Source: Nocardia alni (GTDB lineage: Bacteria > Actinomycetota > Actinomycetes > Mycobacteriales > Mycobacteriaceae). Taken from it: a stretch of 54,344 bases of DNA. The number at the start of each line of letters is the position of its first letter. Position 1 is the stretch's first letter. Positions 32,909-42,421 of the stretch are shown here, in pieces. The stretch covers positions 1 to 54,344 of the forward strand of contig NZ_JAGPOX010000062.1 of assembly GCF_019038435.1 (NCBI RefSeq), written 5' to 3'. The position numbers and the translations under genes are program-made. The notes beneath the pieces were generated by a model, which worked only from the letters and a program-made list of their open reading frames with translations, was not told where the DNA came from and made no database searches.

Positions 32909-34624
32909 ATGGGGTTTCTCGAGCCGGAATTGCCGGTGGTGGATATGGGGGAGTGGAGCAAGGGCACGCGGGGGCAGAAGATCGCGCCGATGGCCCGGCA
33001 CTGGGCGGATGTCGGGTTCGGGACGCCGATGGTGCTGCATCTGTTCTATGTCGTGAAGATCCTGGCGTACATTGTGGTCGGCTGGCTGATCATGCTGTCC
33101 ACCAAGGGAATCGGGTTCCTGGATGTCGGCCGGTGGTGGTCGGAGCCGATCGTTTTCCAGAAGGTGGTGCTGTACACGCTGCTGTTCGAGGTGATCGGGC
33201 TCGGCTGCGGATTCGGGCCGCTCAACAACCGGTACCTCCCGCCCATGGGGTCGATCCTGTACTGGTTGCGGCCCAAGACCATTCGGCTGCCACCGTGGCC
33301 GCGGTGGGTGCCGCTGACCGCCGGGACCGCGCGCACGCCGGTCGATGTCGTGCTGTACGCCGCGCTGTTGCTGGCCACGGTGGTGGCGCTGGGCTCCGAC
33401 GGGACCGGGCCGATGCCCGCGCTGCACACCACCATCGGACTGTTGCCGACGTGGAAGGTCGTGCTGATCCTGGTGCTGCTCGCGCTGATCGGGTTGCGCG
33501 ACAAGACGGTCTTCCTGGCCGCGCGCGGTGAGGTGTACGCCCCGATGACCCTCGCCTTCCTGTTCGGCGCGGACTGTCTGGTCGCGGCGAAGCTGGTGTT
33601 CATGGTGATCTGGATGGGCGCGGCGGTCTCCAAGCTGAACGTGCACTTCCCGTTCGTCATCTCGACCATGATGTCCAATAATCCGCTGATCCGGCGAAAA
33701 GCGTTGAAGCGCATGTTCTTCGAGAAATTCCCGGAGGATCTGCGGCCGGGCCGCGCGTCCCGGATCGTCGCGCACGTGGCCACCGCGGTGGAGCTGTGCG
33801 TGCCGCTCGTGCTGTTCTTCACGCACGGCGGCGTGCCTACGGCGATCGCGGCCACGGTGATGGTGCTCTTCCACCTGGGCATCCTGACCGCGATTCCGAT
33901 GGGCGTGCCGCTGGAGTGGAACGTCTTCATGATCTTCGGGGTGCTGAGCCTGTTCGTGGCGCATGCCGAGCGCGGGCTGTCCGGGCTCGCGCATCCGGTG
34001 CCGGTGGCGTTGCTGTTCGTGGTGGTCGCGGGTGTCGTCGTCGCGGGAAACCTTTTCCCCCGGGCGATTTCGTTCCTGCCGGGTATGCGGTATTACGCGG
34101 GGAACTGGGATACCACGCTGTGGTGTGTGAAACCCTCGGCGGCGGCGAAGATCGACGCGAACGTCGTCGCGATCGCGAGCATGCCCCAGGCGCAGATCGA
34201 GCGAATCTACGGCGCGGACCGCGTGCCGCTGCTGATATACCTCGGCTACGCCTTCCGCGCCATGAACACGCACGGTCGCGCCCTGTTCACCCTCGCGCAC
34301 CGCGCGATGGCAGATGGCAACGAGGAGGACTATACGATCACCGACGGCGAGCGCATCTGCAGCACCGCGATCGGCTGGAACTTCGGCGACGGCCACATGC
34401 ACAACGAGCAACTGATCGCCGCCCTGCAGGAGCGCTGCGGCTTCGAGCCGGGCGAGGTGCGTGTGGTGCTCCTGGACGCCCAGCCCATCCAGCATCAGAC
34501 CCAGCGCTATCGCCTGGTCGACGCCGCGACCGGTGAATTCGAGAGCGGCTACCTCCGCGTCGCCGATATGGCGACCAGTCAGCCCTGGGCCGACGATCTA
34601 CCGGTGCACGTAACGCCTGCCTGA
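32909..34624 (+). CDS. DUF3556-family membrane protein
   Basis: A 571-residue actinobacterial membrane protein of unknown function. MGFLEPELPVVDMGEWSKG, GQKIAPMARHWADVGFGTP and LHLFYVVKILAYIVVGWLI at the start are typical of the DUF3556 family known from mycobacteria. About 10 hydrophobic segments span residues 45-400; a soluble C-terminal third follows (RYYAGNWDTTLWCVKPSAAA, GWNFGDGHMHNEQLIAALQE). The ATG has GGGAG upstream and starts the family motif; the open frame extends 22 codons further but lacks similarity. It follows the car terminator, so it has its own promoter in the 74-bp gap. Confidence 0.85.
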   Translation: MGFLEPELPVVDMGEWSKGTRGQKIAPMARHWADVGFGTPMVLHLFYVVKILAYIVVGWLIMLSTKGIGFLDVGRWWSEPIVFQKVVLYTLLFEVIGLGCGFGPLNNRYLPPMGSILYWLRPKTIRLPPWPRWVPLTAGTARTPVDVVLYAALLLATVVALGSDGTGPMPALHTTIGLLPTWKVVLILVLLALIGLRDKTVFLAARGEVYAPMTLAFLFGADCLVAAKLVFMVIWMGAAVSKLNVHFPFVISTMMSNNPLIRRKALKRMFFEKFPEDLRPGRASRIVAHVATAVELCVPLVLFFTHGGVPTAIAATVMVLFHLGILTAIPMGVPLEWNVFMIFGVLSLFVAHAERGLSGLAHPVPVALLFVVVAGVVVAGNLFPRAISFLPGMRYYAGNWDTTLWCVKPSAAAKIDANVVAIASMPQAQIERIYGADRVPLLIYLGYAFRAMNTHGRALFTLAHRAMADGNEEDYTITDGERICSTAIGWNFGDGHMHNEQLIAALQERCGFEPGEVRVVLLDAQPIQHQTQRYRLVDAATGEFESGYLRVADMATSQPWADDLPVHVTPA

Positions 34625-34775
34625 GAGGCGTCATCACGGCCTCGGCACACCCTGGGTTACACCGATGTGAGGAGTGCGTTGCGGGTTTCGTCATTTCCTT
34701 GCGGGGTTTGACGATTCGGGCAATCATCCAAGACCTACCCGGTGCTTCCTGCCGGGGGTCGTTCAGGAGGCCGTG

Positions 34776-35981
34776 ATGGCACTGCATGAGGATGCTTCCT
34801 CGCTCACCTCCGATCTCGTTGCGCTCCGGCATGATCTGCATCGGAGACCCGAGGTCGGCCTGACCCTCCCGCACACCCAGGAGCGGGTGCTGACCGAACT
34901 GGATTCGCTGCCGCTGGAGGTCGGTACGGGCACGGCGCTCAGTTCGGTGATCGCGGTGCTGCGCGGCCGTCCGGGTGGCCCGGCGGTGCTGCTGCGCGGC
35001 GATATGGACGGGCTGCCGGTCAGCGAGCGCACGGGACTCGACTACGCGTCCCGGACCGGCGACACCATGCATGCCTGCGGTCACGATATGCACGTCACGA
35101 TGCTGGTCGGCGCCGCTCGACTGCTCTGCGGGCAGCGCGAAAAGCTTTCCGGGGACGTCGTTTTCATGTTTCAGCCGGGCGAGGAGGGTTACGACGGCGC
35201 GGGCAAGATGATCGCCGAGGGCGTCCTGGACGCCGCCGGGCAGCGCGTCGTGGGAGCCTACGGACTGCACGTGTCGTCGTCGAATGTGCCCCATGGCGTG
35301 TTCACCTCCCGGCCCGGTCCGATGCTGGCCGCCTCGGACCGGCTGATCGTCACCGTGCGCGGTGCGGGCGGGCACGGTTCCGCGCCGTTTCGCGCCAAGG
35401 ATCCGGTCCCGGCCATGGCCGAGATGATCACCGCCCTGCAGACCACGATCACCCGCACCTTCAACGTCTTCGATCCGGTGGTGCTGACCGTCGGCGTGGT
35501 GCACGCGGGCACCCGGCACAACATCATTCCCGACGACGCGCATTTCGAGGGGACCATCCGCACCTTCTCCGAGGCGAACCGGGAAAAGGCCGAGGAGGTG
35601 GTGGTGCGGTTGATCCGGAATGTGGCCCTCGCGCACGGGCTGGAGGTGGACGTGGAGTATGAACGGGAATATCCGGTAACCGAAACCGACGCCGCCGAAA
35701 CCGAATTCCTGGCCGCGACCGTCGCCGACGTCTTCGGTGGCGAACGTTTCGAGCCGATGATCAACCCGATCACCGGGGCCGAGGACTTCTCCCGCGTATT
35801 GGCCGCGGTGCCGGGCAGTTTCGCCATGCTCGGCGCGGTACCGCCCGGCCTCGACCCGGCCACCGCCGCGTACAACCATTCCCCGAACGCGCAATTCGAC
35901 GACGCCGTGCTGCCCTCGGGAGCCGAGCTGCTGGCCGAACTCGCCATCCGCCGGTTGGAACGCGAGGTCGCGCATGTCTAG
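34776..35981 (+). CDS. M20-family amidohydrolase (hippurate/N-acyl amino acid hydrolase type)
   Basis: A 401-residue metal-dependent deacylase of the AbgB/hippurate hydrolase group. The front reads LVALRHDLHRRPEVGLTLP. Metal-binding blocks are VLLRGDMDGLPV, TMHACGHDMHVTMLVGAARL, FMFQPGEEGYDGAGKMI, GLHVSSSNVPHG, and the C-terminal NPITGAEDFSRVL. The bacterial dimerisation domain (GAGGHGSAPFRAKDPVPAMA) is complete. It cleaves an N-acyl or N-aroyl amino acid; the acyl group is unknown. AGGAGG lies 5 bp before ATG 34776. The symporter pair downstream is in the same direction, 200 bp away, and may import its substrate or product. Confidence 0.92.
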   Translation: MALHEDASSLTSDLVALRHDLHRRPEVGLTLPHTQERVLTELDSLPLEVGTGTALSSVIAVLRGRPGGPAVLLRGDMDGLPVSERTGLDYASRTGDTMHACGHDMHVTMLVGAARLLCGQREKLSGDVVFMFQPGEEGYDGAGKMIAEGVLDAAGQRVVGAYGLHVSSSNVPHGVFTSRPGPMLAASDRLIVTVRGAGGHGSAPFRAKDPVPAMAEMITALQTTITRTFNVFDPVVLTVGVVHAGTRHNIIPDDAHFEGTIRTFSEANREKAEEVVVRLIRNVALAHGLEVDVEYEREYPVTETDAAETEFLAATVADVFGGERFEPMINPITGAEDFSRVLAAVPGSFAMLGAVPPGLDPATAAYNHSPNAQFDDAVLPSGAELLAELAIRRLEREVAHV

Positions 35982-36182
35982 GCATGGCCTGCGTCCGTAT
36001 GCACTCGCGATCTCCTGTGCGGCATTTGTTGTCCATCGGCGCTGCGCTGCTGCCCACCTGCGCTCTGGGGCGGTTGCGTGTGTCCGGGCGTGATCAATTT
36101 CCGCTGGCGTGGTCCAGCGGCGCCGTGGTGTGGTCGGACCGTGTGTCGGCCGGGAGGCGTTCGAGCTGGGAGGTCGTTACGC

Positions 36183-36416
36183 GTGTCCAAGCGTGATCTG
36201 TTTCTTGTTGCCCCTGTGATTCCTTGTGTGGCACTGGTTCTCACGCCGTGGCTGCCGTTCGTGAATGGTCCGCATTTGTGGTTGGGGCTGCCCTCGATGC
36301 TGGTGTGGCCGATGGTGTGGTTGCTGCTGCTCACGCCCGCGCTGGCCGCTATCGAATGGGGGCGCACCCGGTACGTGGTGGACGATCGTGAGCTGGAAGG
36401 TGGTGAGGCACAATGA
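36183..36416 (+). CDS. DUF3311-family small membrane protein
   Basis: A 77-residue protein with two membrane spans (LFLVAPVIPCVALVLTPWL and LPSMLVWPMVWLLLLTPALA) and a short charged tail. Small DUF3311 proteins usually sit directly before a sodium:solute symporter and are thought to be its accessory subunit. Its stop overlaps the ATG of the symporter by 4 bp, so the two are translationally coupled. GTG 36183 follows GGAGGT 9 bp upstream; the longer frame to 36078 would add unrelated sequence. No gene is evident in the 200 bp before it. Confidence 0.8.
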   Translation: MSKRDLFLVAPVIPCVALVLTPWLPFVNGPHLWLGLPSMLVWPMVWLLLLTPALAAIEWGRTRYVVDDRELEGGEAQ

Positions 36417-37870
36417 GTGTCACACTTGTCGTTGCGATCGTCGGCATGATCGCGATCGCGGTGGTCGGCTTCCTCGGCCGCCGTCGCCCGGCTGCCAATC
36501 TGGCCGAATGGTCGGTCGCCGGAAGGAATTTCGGTGCTTACACCATGTGGTTCCTGCAAGCGGGTGAGATCTTCACCACCTTCACCTTTCTCGGCATGGC
36601 GGGATTGGCGTTCAGTGGTGGTGCGGCCGCGAGCTATTCGCTGCCCTACATTCCGATCGCCTGCGTGGCCATGTACTTCATCGGGCCCCGGCTGTGGAAG
36701 CTGGGTCGCGAGCACGGATACCTGACTCAGGCCGATTACTACGAACAGCGATACGACAGTAAGAGTTTGGGCGCGGTCATCGCCGTGTTCGCCGTGGTGT
36801 TCATGCTGCCGTACCTGCAACTGCAGATCGCCGGGCTGGGTTTGATCATCAAGCTCGTCACCCACGACACCACCTCGAGTATCTGGGGCGAGGTACTGGG
36901 CACGGTGCTGACCGCGGCGTTCGTGCTGTGGGCCGGGATTCGCGGGACGGCGGCCACCTCGTATCTGAAGGATGTGCTGATGCTGGCGGCCGTCGCGGTG
37001 GTCGTGGTCGCGGTGCCGATTCACTACACCGGCGGGCTCGGCCACGCGATGCACACCGTGCAGACCCTGCATCCGAGCATGCTGACCGTGCACGCGGGCC
37101 CGAACGACAAGGTGTGGTGGACCACCAGCATGCTGGCGAGCATGCTCGGCGCGGGATTCTTCACCTTCCCGCACACCTGGCCGGCCGTGCTGTCCGCGCG
37201 CAGCGCCCGTGCCCTGCGCCGCAACTGGGTGATGCTGCCGCTCTATCAGATCACCCTGCTGCTGCCGATCATCGTCGGCTTCGTCGGCATCGTGGCGCTG
37301 CCGAAGAAGACCTCGGCGAACGGGGTGCTGCTCACCCTGACCAACGGCGCGCTGCCCGGCTGGCTGGTCGGAATCATCGCGGTCGGCGGCGCGGCCGCGG
37401 CCATGGTCCCGGCATCGGTGATGGTGCTGGGCATGTCGACGATGATCGCGCGCAACGTGGTGCGCCACGCTCGCCCGCGTATCCAGTTCTACATCAATCA
37501 CGGTGCGGTGCTGGTTATTCTGGGCCTGGCCCTGGTGCTGGATCTGACCCGTCCGAACGCGCTGGCGAACCTGCTGCTGCTCACCTACAGCGGCCTGGTG
37601 CAGTTCATCCCTGGACTGGTGGCCGGGCTGGGCAAGCGCCCGTTCGTTGGCACGGCGGCGGTCACCGCCGGGATCATCTCGGGCGAGGCGTTCGTCATCT
37701 GGGTGACGTTCTGGAAGATCGGACTGGCGAACGTGAACGCGGGCATCCCGGCGCTCGGTGTGAACCTGGTCGTGCTCGCGCTGGTGGAGTTGGTGATGCG
37801 GATGCGTACACCGACCACGTCGGGCGGCCCCGAGACGGGGGTGCGGGAGCCTGTCCCCGCACCCCGATGA
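36413..37870 (+). CDS. sodium:solute symporter (SSS family)
   Basis: A 485-residue, about 13-helix symporter that couples substrate uptake to sodium. Characteristic stretches: AEWSVAGRNFGAYTMWFLQA, GEIFTTFTFLGMAGLAFSGG, YLTQADYYEQRYDSKSLGAV and GFFTFPHTWPAVLSARSARA, all familiar from the SSS superfamily. Its start overlaps the DUF3311 gene. The substrate is not readable; candidates are monocarboxylates or acylated amino acids, given the M20 amidohydrolase upstream. A terminator hairpin follows at 37892. Confidence 0.9.
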   Translation: MSVTLVVAIVGMIAIAVVGFLGRRRPAANLAEWSVAGRNFGAYTMWFLQAGEIFTTFTFLGMAGLAFSGGAAASYSLPYIPIACVAMYFIGPRLWKLGREHGYLTQADYYEQRYDSKSLGAVIAVFAVVFMLPYLQLQIAGLGLIIKLVTHDTTSSIWGEVLGTVLTAAFVLWAGIRGTAATSYLKDVLMLAAVAVVVVAVPIHYTGGLGHAMHTVQTLHPSMLTVHAGPNDKVWWTTSMLASMLGAGFFTFPHTWPAVLSARSARALRRNWVMLPLYQITLLLPIIVGFVGIVALPKKTSANGVLLTLTNGALPGWLVGIIAVGGAAAAMVPASVMVLGMSTMIARNVVRHARPRIQFYINHGAVLVILGLALVLDLTRPNALANLLLLTYSGLVQFIPGLVAGLGKRPFVGTAAVTAGIISGEAFVIWVTFWKIGLANVNAGIPALGVNLVVLALVELVMRMRTPTTSGGPETGVREPVPAPR

Positions 37871-37891
37871 GCCCGGTGATCGTATGAGGTC

Positions 37892-37919
37892 GGCGGTCGT
37901 CGCACGCCGGCCGCCTTTT
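37892..37919 (+). terminator. rho-independent terminator after symporter
   Basis: GGCGGTCG, 8-nt loop, CGGCCGCC (8 bp with one G-U pair), then TTTT. It stands 22 bp after the symporter stop. Confidence 0.7.
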
Positions 37920-38157
37920 GGTGAGATAGATCACAATTGGGTAGCGGCGCGCTGCGACTCGCCGCAACAACTTTTCAATCTCTTTGCTAATTCTTTACGA
38001 TTGTAGACGGCTCCCCTCTGAGGGGCCCATCGCGCGGCCGTTCGACGACACACCGAAGTGTCAGGGTTACCCAAAGGTCTCTCCGCTCTGCCCTCGATGC
38101 CAGCACATGTTCCACCGATGAACCGCTCCGGCTACCCCGGAGCGGCGAAGGAGAAAT

Positions 38158-40656
38158 ATGTCCGACACCGACCCGGCCCGCGCCACCGCGCCCCCGCGAA
38201 TCAGCGCGCCGCCACCCCCGATCGCGACAGCACCTCCGGACACAGCATCTGGCCGAGATGCCTTGCGGGGGCGGGATTTCGACTCGGCTCGGGGTATCTC
38301 GTCGCTCCAGGATGTTTCGTCGGCTTCGGATACCGCCTCGCTGCTGGGCGGCGGTTCGGTCGGGGACGCCGCGCTGACGCGGGACGATTCATCAGGGCGC
38401 GGCGATGGACTCGGCTCGCGAGTGCGGGCCTTCGGCCTCTCGAGCGGTGCTGCGTCGACCAGAGGTGGCGGTGGGCTGCGGATCGCTGACATCATTCGTC
38501 ACGATCTGCCCGCCTCGATCGTGGTGTTCCTGGTCGCGCTGCCACTGTCCATCGGTGTCGCCGTCGCGACCGGCGCGCCCGTGGCGGCGGGGCTGATCGC
38601 CGCTGTGATCGGTGGTCTGGTTGCCGGGCTGGCGGGCGGATCGGCGCTTCAGGTGAGCGGTCCTACGGCGAGCCTGACCGTGGTCATGGCGCAGAGTATT
38701 CATCAATTCGGCTGGGCTGGAACATGTTGCATCACGGCGGGAGCCGGTGTACTGCAGGTCCTGTTCGGGCTCGGGCGGATCGCCCGGGGAGCGCTGGCCA
38801 TCGCGCCGGTCGTGGTGCACGCCCTGCTCGCCGGGATCGGCGTAGTGATCGCGCTACAGCAGCTGCACGTGCTGCTGGGCGGGCAGTCGCTGAGTTCGTC
38901 TTGGGACAGCGTCGTGCAACTGCCGCATCAGCTGCGTTCGGTGCACGGCGGGGACGCGTTCGTCGGCGTGCTGGTGATCGTCATTCTGCTGGGTTGGCGC
39001 TATCTGCCGCAGGTAATCAGGCGGGTGCCCGCGCCGCTGGTCGCTGTGGTCGCGGCAAGCCTCGTGGCGCAGATGGTGCCGACCAGTGTGGCGCGAATCG
39101 CTTTGCGGGGGCCGCTGTTCGACGATTTTTCGCTACCGCGTATGCCCGGCGGGAGCTGGGGGTCTGTGGCGTTGACGATGGTCACTATCGCGTTGATCGC
39201 CAGCGTCGAGACGCTGCTGTCGGCCGTGGCGGTGGAGCGGTTGCGGCCGGGGCGGCGCTGCGATCTGGATCGGGAACTCGTCGGGCAGGGCTTGGCGAAC
39301 GTGACCTCGGGGCTGCTGGGCGGGCTGCCGGTCGCGGCGGTCATCGTGCGCAGCATCACGAATGTGAAAGCGGGTGCGCGCAGCCGGGCCTCGACCATGC
39401 TGAGCGGTCTGTGGGTGCTGGTCTTCGCGGTGGCTCTGGTCGATGTGGTGCAACGGATTCCGAAGGCAGCTCTGGCCGGGCTGCTGATCGTCATCGGCAT
39501 CGGGTTGGTCAAACTGGCCCACATCCGCCTGGCCAGGCGCACGGGCGACCTGCTGGTCTATGCGGTGACGATCCTGGTTGTGGTGTTCGGAAACCTGTTG
39601 CTGGGCATGGTGACCGGGCTCGTGCTGGCCTTCGCGCTGCTGCTGTGGCGGGTGGTGCGGGCGTCCGTCACGGCCGAACCGGTCGCCGGGACCGAACGCT
39701 GGCTGGTCACCATCGAGGGCGCCTGCACCTTCCTGGCGCTGCCGCGCCTGACCGCCGCGCTGGCCACGGTGCCCGCGGGCGTCGCGGTATGGGTGGAGAT
39801 GACGGTGGACTTCCTGGACCACGCCGCTGCCGATGCCCTGCGCGAATGGGCCGAAGTGCACGAAAGTACCGGCGGTAGCGTCGAATTCGTCGAGGTGGGC
39901 GCCGCCCGCATCGCCGACCTCGCCACCGGACCGCCCGCGCGCGGACAGGCCCGCCGCATGTTGAACGAGACGCTGGGCCCGTGGCGGCGTAGCGCGCTGG
40001 AGAATCCGATCCACGCGGGCATCGCCGCTTACCATCGCGGCGCGGCGCATCTCATGCGCCCGCACATGGGCGCGCTGCGTGACGGCCAGAACCCGGATTC
40101 ACTCTTCCTGACCTGTGCGGATTCACGGCTGGTGCCGAACGTGTTCACCTCGAGCGGCCCCGGCGACCTGTTCACCATGCGCAATATCGGCAACCTGGTC
40201 CCCGCCGACGGCCGCGACAGTTCGGTGGAGGCCGCGATCGTCTACGCCCTGGATCGACTGCGCATCCGGTCGGTGGTGGTGTGCGGGCATTCGGGCTGCG
40301 GTGCGATGGACGCGCTGTACAACGAGCTGGTCACCGGGTCGGGCCTGGACGACTGGCTGGCACACGGGCGACCGAGCCTGGAGGAGTTCCGCCTCGGCCA
40401 CCCGGTCGCCGCGGCAGCCGCGGCCGCGGGCTTCGGCGAGATCGACCAACTGGGCATGGTGAATGTCGCGGTCCAGCTGGACACGCTCGCGCGGCATCCG
40501 CTGGTCGCACGCGCCATGGCTGAACGGGGCCTGGTCCTGTGCGGCCTGTTCTTCGACATCCCGACCGCCCGAGTCATCGAGATCTCCGCAGACGGAATCG
40601 CCGAATTCGACGATCCCACACTGAATTCCGAGCCAGTCACGGCACTGCCGGTCTGA
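38158..40656 (+). CDS. SulP anion transporter fused to beta-carbonic anhydrase
   Basis: An 832-residue fusion that probably imports bicarbonate or sulfate and interconverts CO2 and bicarbonate at the inner face. Residues 1 to about 105 are disordered and Ser/Asp/Gly-rich. The SulP domain (about 110-500) starts IIRHDLPASIVVFLVALPLS and has PVAAGLIAAVIGGLVAGLAG and the GGSALQVSGPTASL block. A short STAS-like domain follows (about 520-590). The C-terminal beta-carbonic anhydrase has zinc ligands C653 (TCADSRLVPN, with the D655/R657 dyad), H711 and C714 (CGHSGCGAM). GGAG precedes ATG 38158. A strong terminator follows. Mycobacteria carry similar fusions. Confidence 0.92.
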   Translation: MSDTDPARATAPPRISAPPPPIATAPPDTASGRDALRGRDFDSARGISSLQDVSSASDTASLLGGGSVGDAALTRDDSSGRGDGLGSRVRAFGLSSGAASTRGGGGLRIADIIRHDLPASIVVFLVALPLSIGVAVATGAPVAAGLIAAVIGGLVAGLAGGSALQVSGPTASLTVVMAQSIHQFGWAGTCCITAGAGVLQVLFGLGRIARGALAIAPVVVHALLAGIGVVIALQQLHVLLGGQSLSSSWDSVVQLPHQLRSVHGGDAFVGVLVIVILLGWRYLPQVIRRVPAPLVAVVAASLVAQMVPTSVARIALRGPLFDDFSLPRMPGGSWGSVALTMVTIALIASVETLLSAVAVERLRPGRRCDLDRELVGQGLANVTSGLLGGLPVAAVIVRSITNVKAGARSRASTMLSGLWVLVFAVALVDVVQRIPKAALAGLLIVIGIGLVKLAHIRLARRTGDLLVYAVTILVVVFGNLLLGMVTGLVLAFALLLWRVVRASVTAEPVAGTERWLVTIEGACTFLALPRLTAALATVPAGVAVWVEMTVDFLDHAAADALREWAEVHESTGGSVEFVEVGAARIADLATGPPARGQARRMLNETLGPWRRSALENPIHAGIAAYHRGAAHLMRPHMGALRDGQNPDSLFLTCADSRLVPNVFTSSGPGDLFTMRNIGNLVPADGRDSSVEAAIVYALDRLRIRSVVVCGHSGCGAMDALYNELVTGSGLDDWLAHGRPSLEEFRLGHPVAAAAAAAGFGEIDQLGMVNVAVQLDTLARHPLVARAMAERGLVLCGLFFDIPTARVIEISADGIAEFDDPTLNSEPVTALPV

Positions 40657-40701
40657 GGGGACACTCCGGCCGTGGGCGACGGCCGGGGGTCGGCAGGTCG
40701 G

Positions 40702-40744
40702 GCGACGCCCCGGGGTGAGCGCCCGGGGCGTCGCTATATTTCTT
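40702..40744 (+). terminator. rho-independent terminator after SulP-CA gene
   Basis: GCGACGCCCCGGG, 7-nt loop, CCCGGGGCGTCGC: a perfect 13-bp stem followed by TATATTTCTT. It stands 46 bp after the stop. Confidence 0.9.
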
Positions 40745-40778
40745 CGCGCCTCCGGGATGGGATTCCGGCGCACAGCTC

Positions 40779-40841
40779 TTTGTCGCCCTTGTCCAGGCCG
40801 TAGGCCAGGGCCGCGGCGGTGGGCTCGTTGACGATGGTGTC
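40779..40841 (-). pseudogene. dnaK relic (21 codons)
   Basis: The minus strand reads DTIVNEPTAAALAYGLDKGD in frame, the highly conserved DnaK/Hsp70 block IVNEPTAAALAYGLDKG before the second phosphate loop. No other DnaK sequence flanks it: upstream codons diverge at ADT and downstream ones become LCAGIPSRRR and a stop. It is an orphan fragment between the terminator of the SulP gene and the CopD-like gene. Confidence 0.8.
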
Positions 40842-40915
40842 AGCACACACTGGGTGTGGGCGCGGCACGATTACTCTGATCGGCGGATACTTCGCAGCGG
40901 CCGCACAGCTGGCAC

Positions 40916-42097
40916 ATGAGTACGGCCGATAAGTTACCGAACGTGCTGAATGTGACGATTCTGGCCGCGTCCGCACCCCCGCGGCCCGCGGCGGCGATGG
41001 TGCTTGTCAGTAGTGTGCTCTATTACCTCGGGTTGTCCTTCGCAGCGGGGACCGGACTTGTCCTGGCGGTGTTGTCGCCCGTGCGACGCGGCGGTGCGGT
41101 TGCTGTGACGGTGCGGCGGATGGCTGTGCCGGTGGCCGGATTGGCCGCGGTCACCGGGGTGCTGAAGTTCGTGGCGCAGGCCGCGAAGGCGGCGAAGGTC
41201 GGGGTTGGCGACGGGTTCAGCGGGCGGGTGCTGAGCGAATTCGTCCATGCGGCGCCCGGGCACGGGGAAGTGCTCGGTGCGGGTGCGATCTCGTTGATCC
41301 GGCTCGGCGGGTATGTGCTGCTGGTGGCGGCGCTGGTCGGGCTCGCGGTATGGGGCGCGCGGACGGCGGCGTGGTTGGTGCTGGTGTTGAGTGTGGTGAC
41401 GGCGTCGATCGATAATCTGCCGTTCGGGTCGGTCGGTCTGGCCGCTGGGGCGGAGGATGTGCTGACGATGGTGCACGTGCTCGGTGCGCTGCTGTGGGTC
41501 GGCGGGCTGGTTGTGCTCGCCACCGCGGGCCTGATTTCCCGGGCCTCGAGCGGCTCGGAGGTCTCCGGCGACGGGGCTCGCACGGCCTCCTGGCATCTGG
41601 CCTGGGCCCGGTTCAGCGTCGTGGCGATGTGTGCGGTGGGCATGCTGGTGGTGACAGGTTCCTGGCTGGCCTGGTCGCACGTCGGCACCCCGGCGCAGCT
41701 GCTGACCACCCCGTACGGCAGGTACCTCGGCATCAAGCTGCTCTTGGTCCTGGGGATGCTCGCCGGCGGCGTGTACAACGTGCGGGTGCTGCTGCCGGCG
41801 ATCGCGGCCGCGCGAGCGCGCGAGGACAGCACCACGGCCATGCGTCTGGCGATCCGGCACTTCCCCGTCACGGTCGCGGTCGAGGCGCTGCTGGCCGTGG
41901 GCGTGCTGGCGGTTGTCCCATTCCTGGCCGGTTCGGCTCGCTCGGAGGCCGGATGGCCCGCCGCGCGCTCCTTCGACCTCACCGTCTTCGGCACCGGCGT
42001 CCTGCTGACCGCCCTGGTCGCCGTCGCATTGTGGCTGGGCAGCCGGACAACCCCGAAATCGATCGCCGCCGAACCAGAACCTGCCTCGGCGGGGTAG
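40916..42097 (+). CDS. CopD-like copper-resistance membrane protein
   Basis: A 393-residue protein with about nine membrane helices. The centre and C-terminal half match the CopD domain: VLTMVHVLGALLWVGGLVVL, HLAWARFSVVAMCAVGMLVV, TGSWLAWSHVGTPAQLLTTP and YGRYLGIKLLLVLGMLAGGV. Family members help move copper across the inner membrane; here no CopC partner is adjacent. The protein has many fewer metal-type residues than a full copper pump, so copper transport is presumed from the family only. No strong ribosome site precedes the ATG. Confidence 0.82.
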   Translation: MSTADKLPNVLNVTILAASAPPRPAAAMVLVSSVLYYLGLSFAAGTGLVLAVLSPVRRGGAVAVTVRRMAVPVAGLAAVTGVLKFVAQAAKAAKVGVGDGFSGRVLSEFVHAAPGHGEVLGAGAISLIRLGGYVLLVAALVGLAVWGARTAAWLVLVLSVVTASIDNLPFGSVGLAAGAEDVLTMVHVLGALLWVGGLVVLATAGLISRASSGSEVSGDGARTASWHLAWARFSVVAMCAVGMLVVTGSWLAWSHVGTPAQLLTTPYGRYLGIKLLLVLGMLAGGVYNVRVLLPAIAAARAREDSTTAMRLAIRHFPVTVAVEALLAVGVLAVVPFLAGSARSEAGWPAARSFDLTVFGTGVLLTALVAVALWLGSRTTPKSIAAEPEPASAG

Positions 42098-42421
42098 TCG
42101 TGCCGCACTGAGCAGGGTTTCAACAACCGCTCGCCCGCCGCGCGCGTCGCTCGGCCCGCGTTTGATTCCGGCCAGCGCCTTCACCCGCAGCTCGGCGACG
42201 GTGTGGTAGACCATCCGGCGCGAACCCCCGACGAGCACCCGACCCGGGATGGAGATCGCACTGGCATGCCTGCCTGGGCGAGCGCGCCGCGAAGCCCTAG
42301 GCTGGGCGCGGTCGTTGCGGACCCGCCCTTGCCGCGGGTATCCGGTGCCGGTCGGATAACTGGTCGACCCGGGCGCCCCGGCCGTGCCAGTCTGGTAGCA
42401 GGAGCATTCGGACGGAGTCGG
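42098..42421. other. gene-poor intergenic region
   Basis: A 324-bp stretch between the CopD-like and FhuF-like genes. Short frames on both strands are arginine-rich and show no family motif. A minus-strand segment around 42150-42250 (VLVGGSRRMVYHTVAELRVK) reads like protein, but I cannot place it. GGAG before 42422 is the ribosome site of the next gene. Confidence 0.3.

Noticed and set aside
42150..42250. A minus-strand gene in the CopD-FhuF gap.
   Set aside because: A short protein-like stretch is visible, but there is no start, ribosome site or family motif to support a call.
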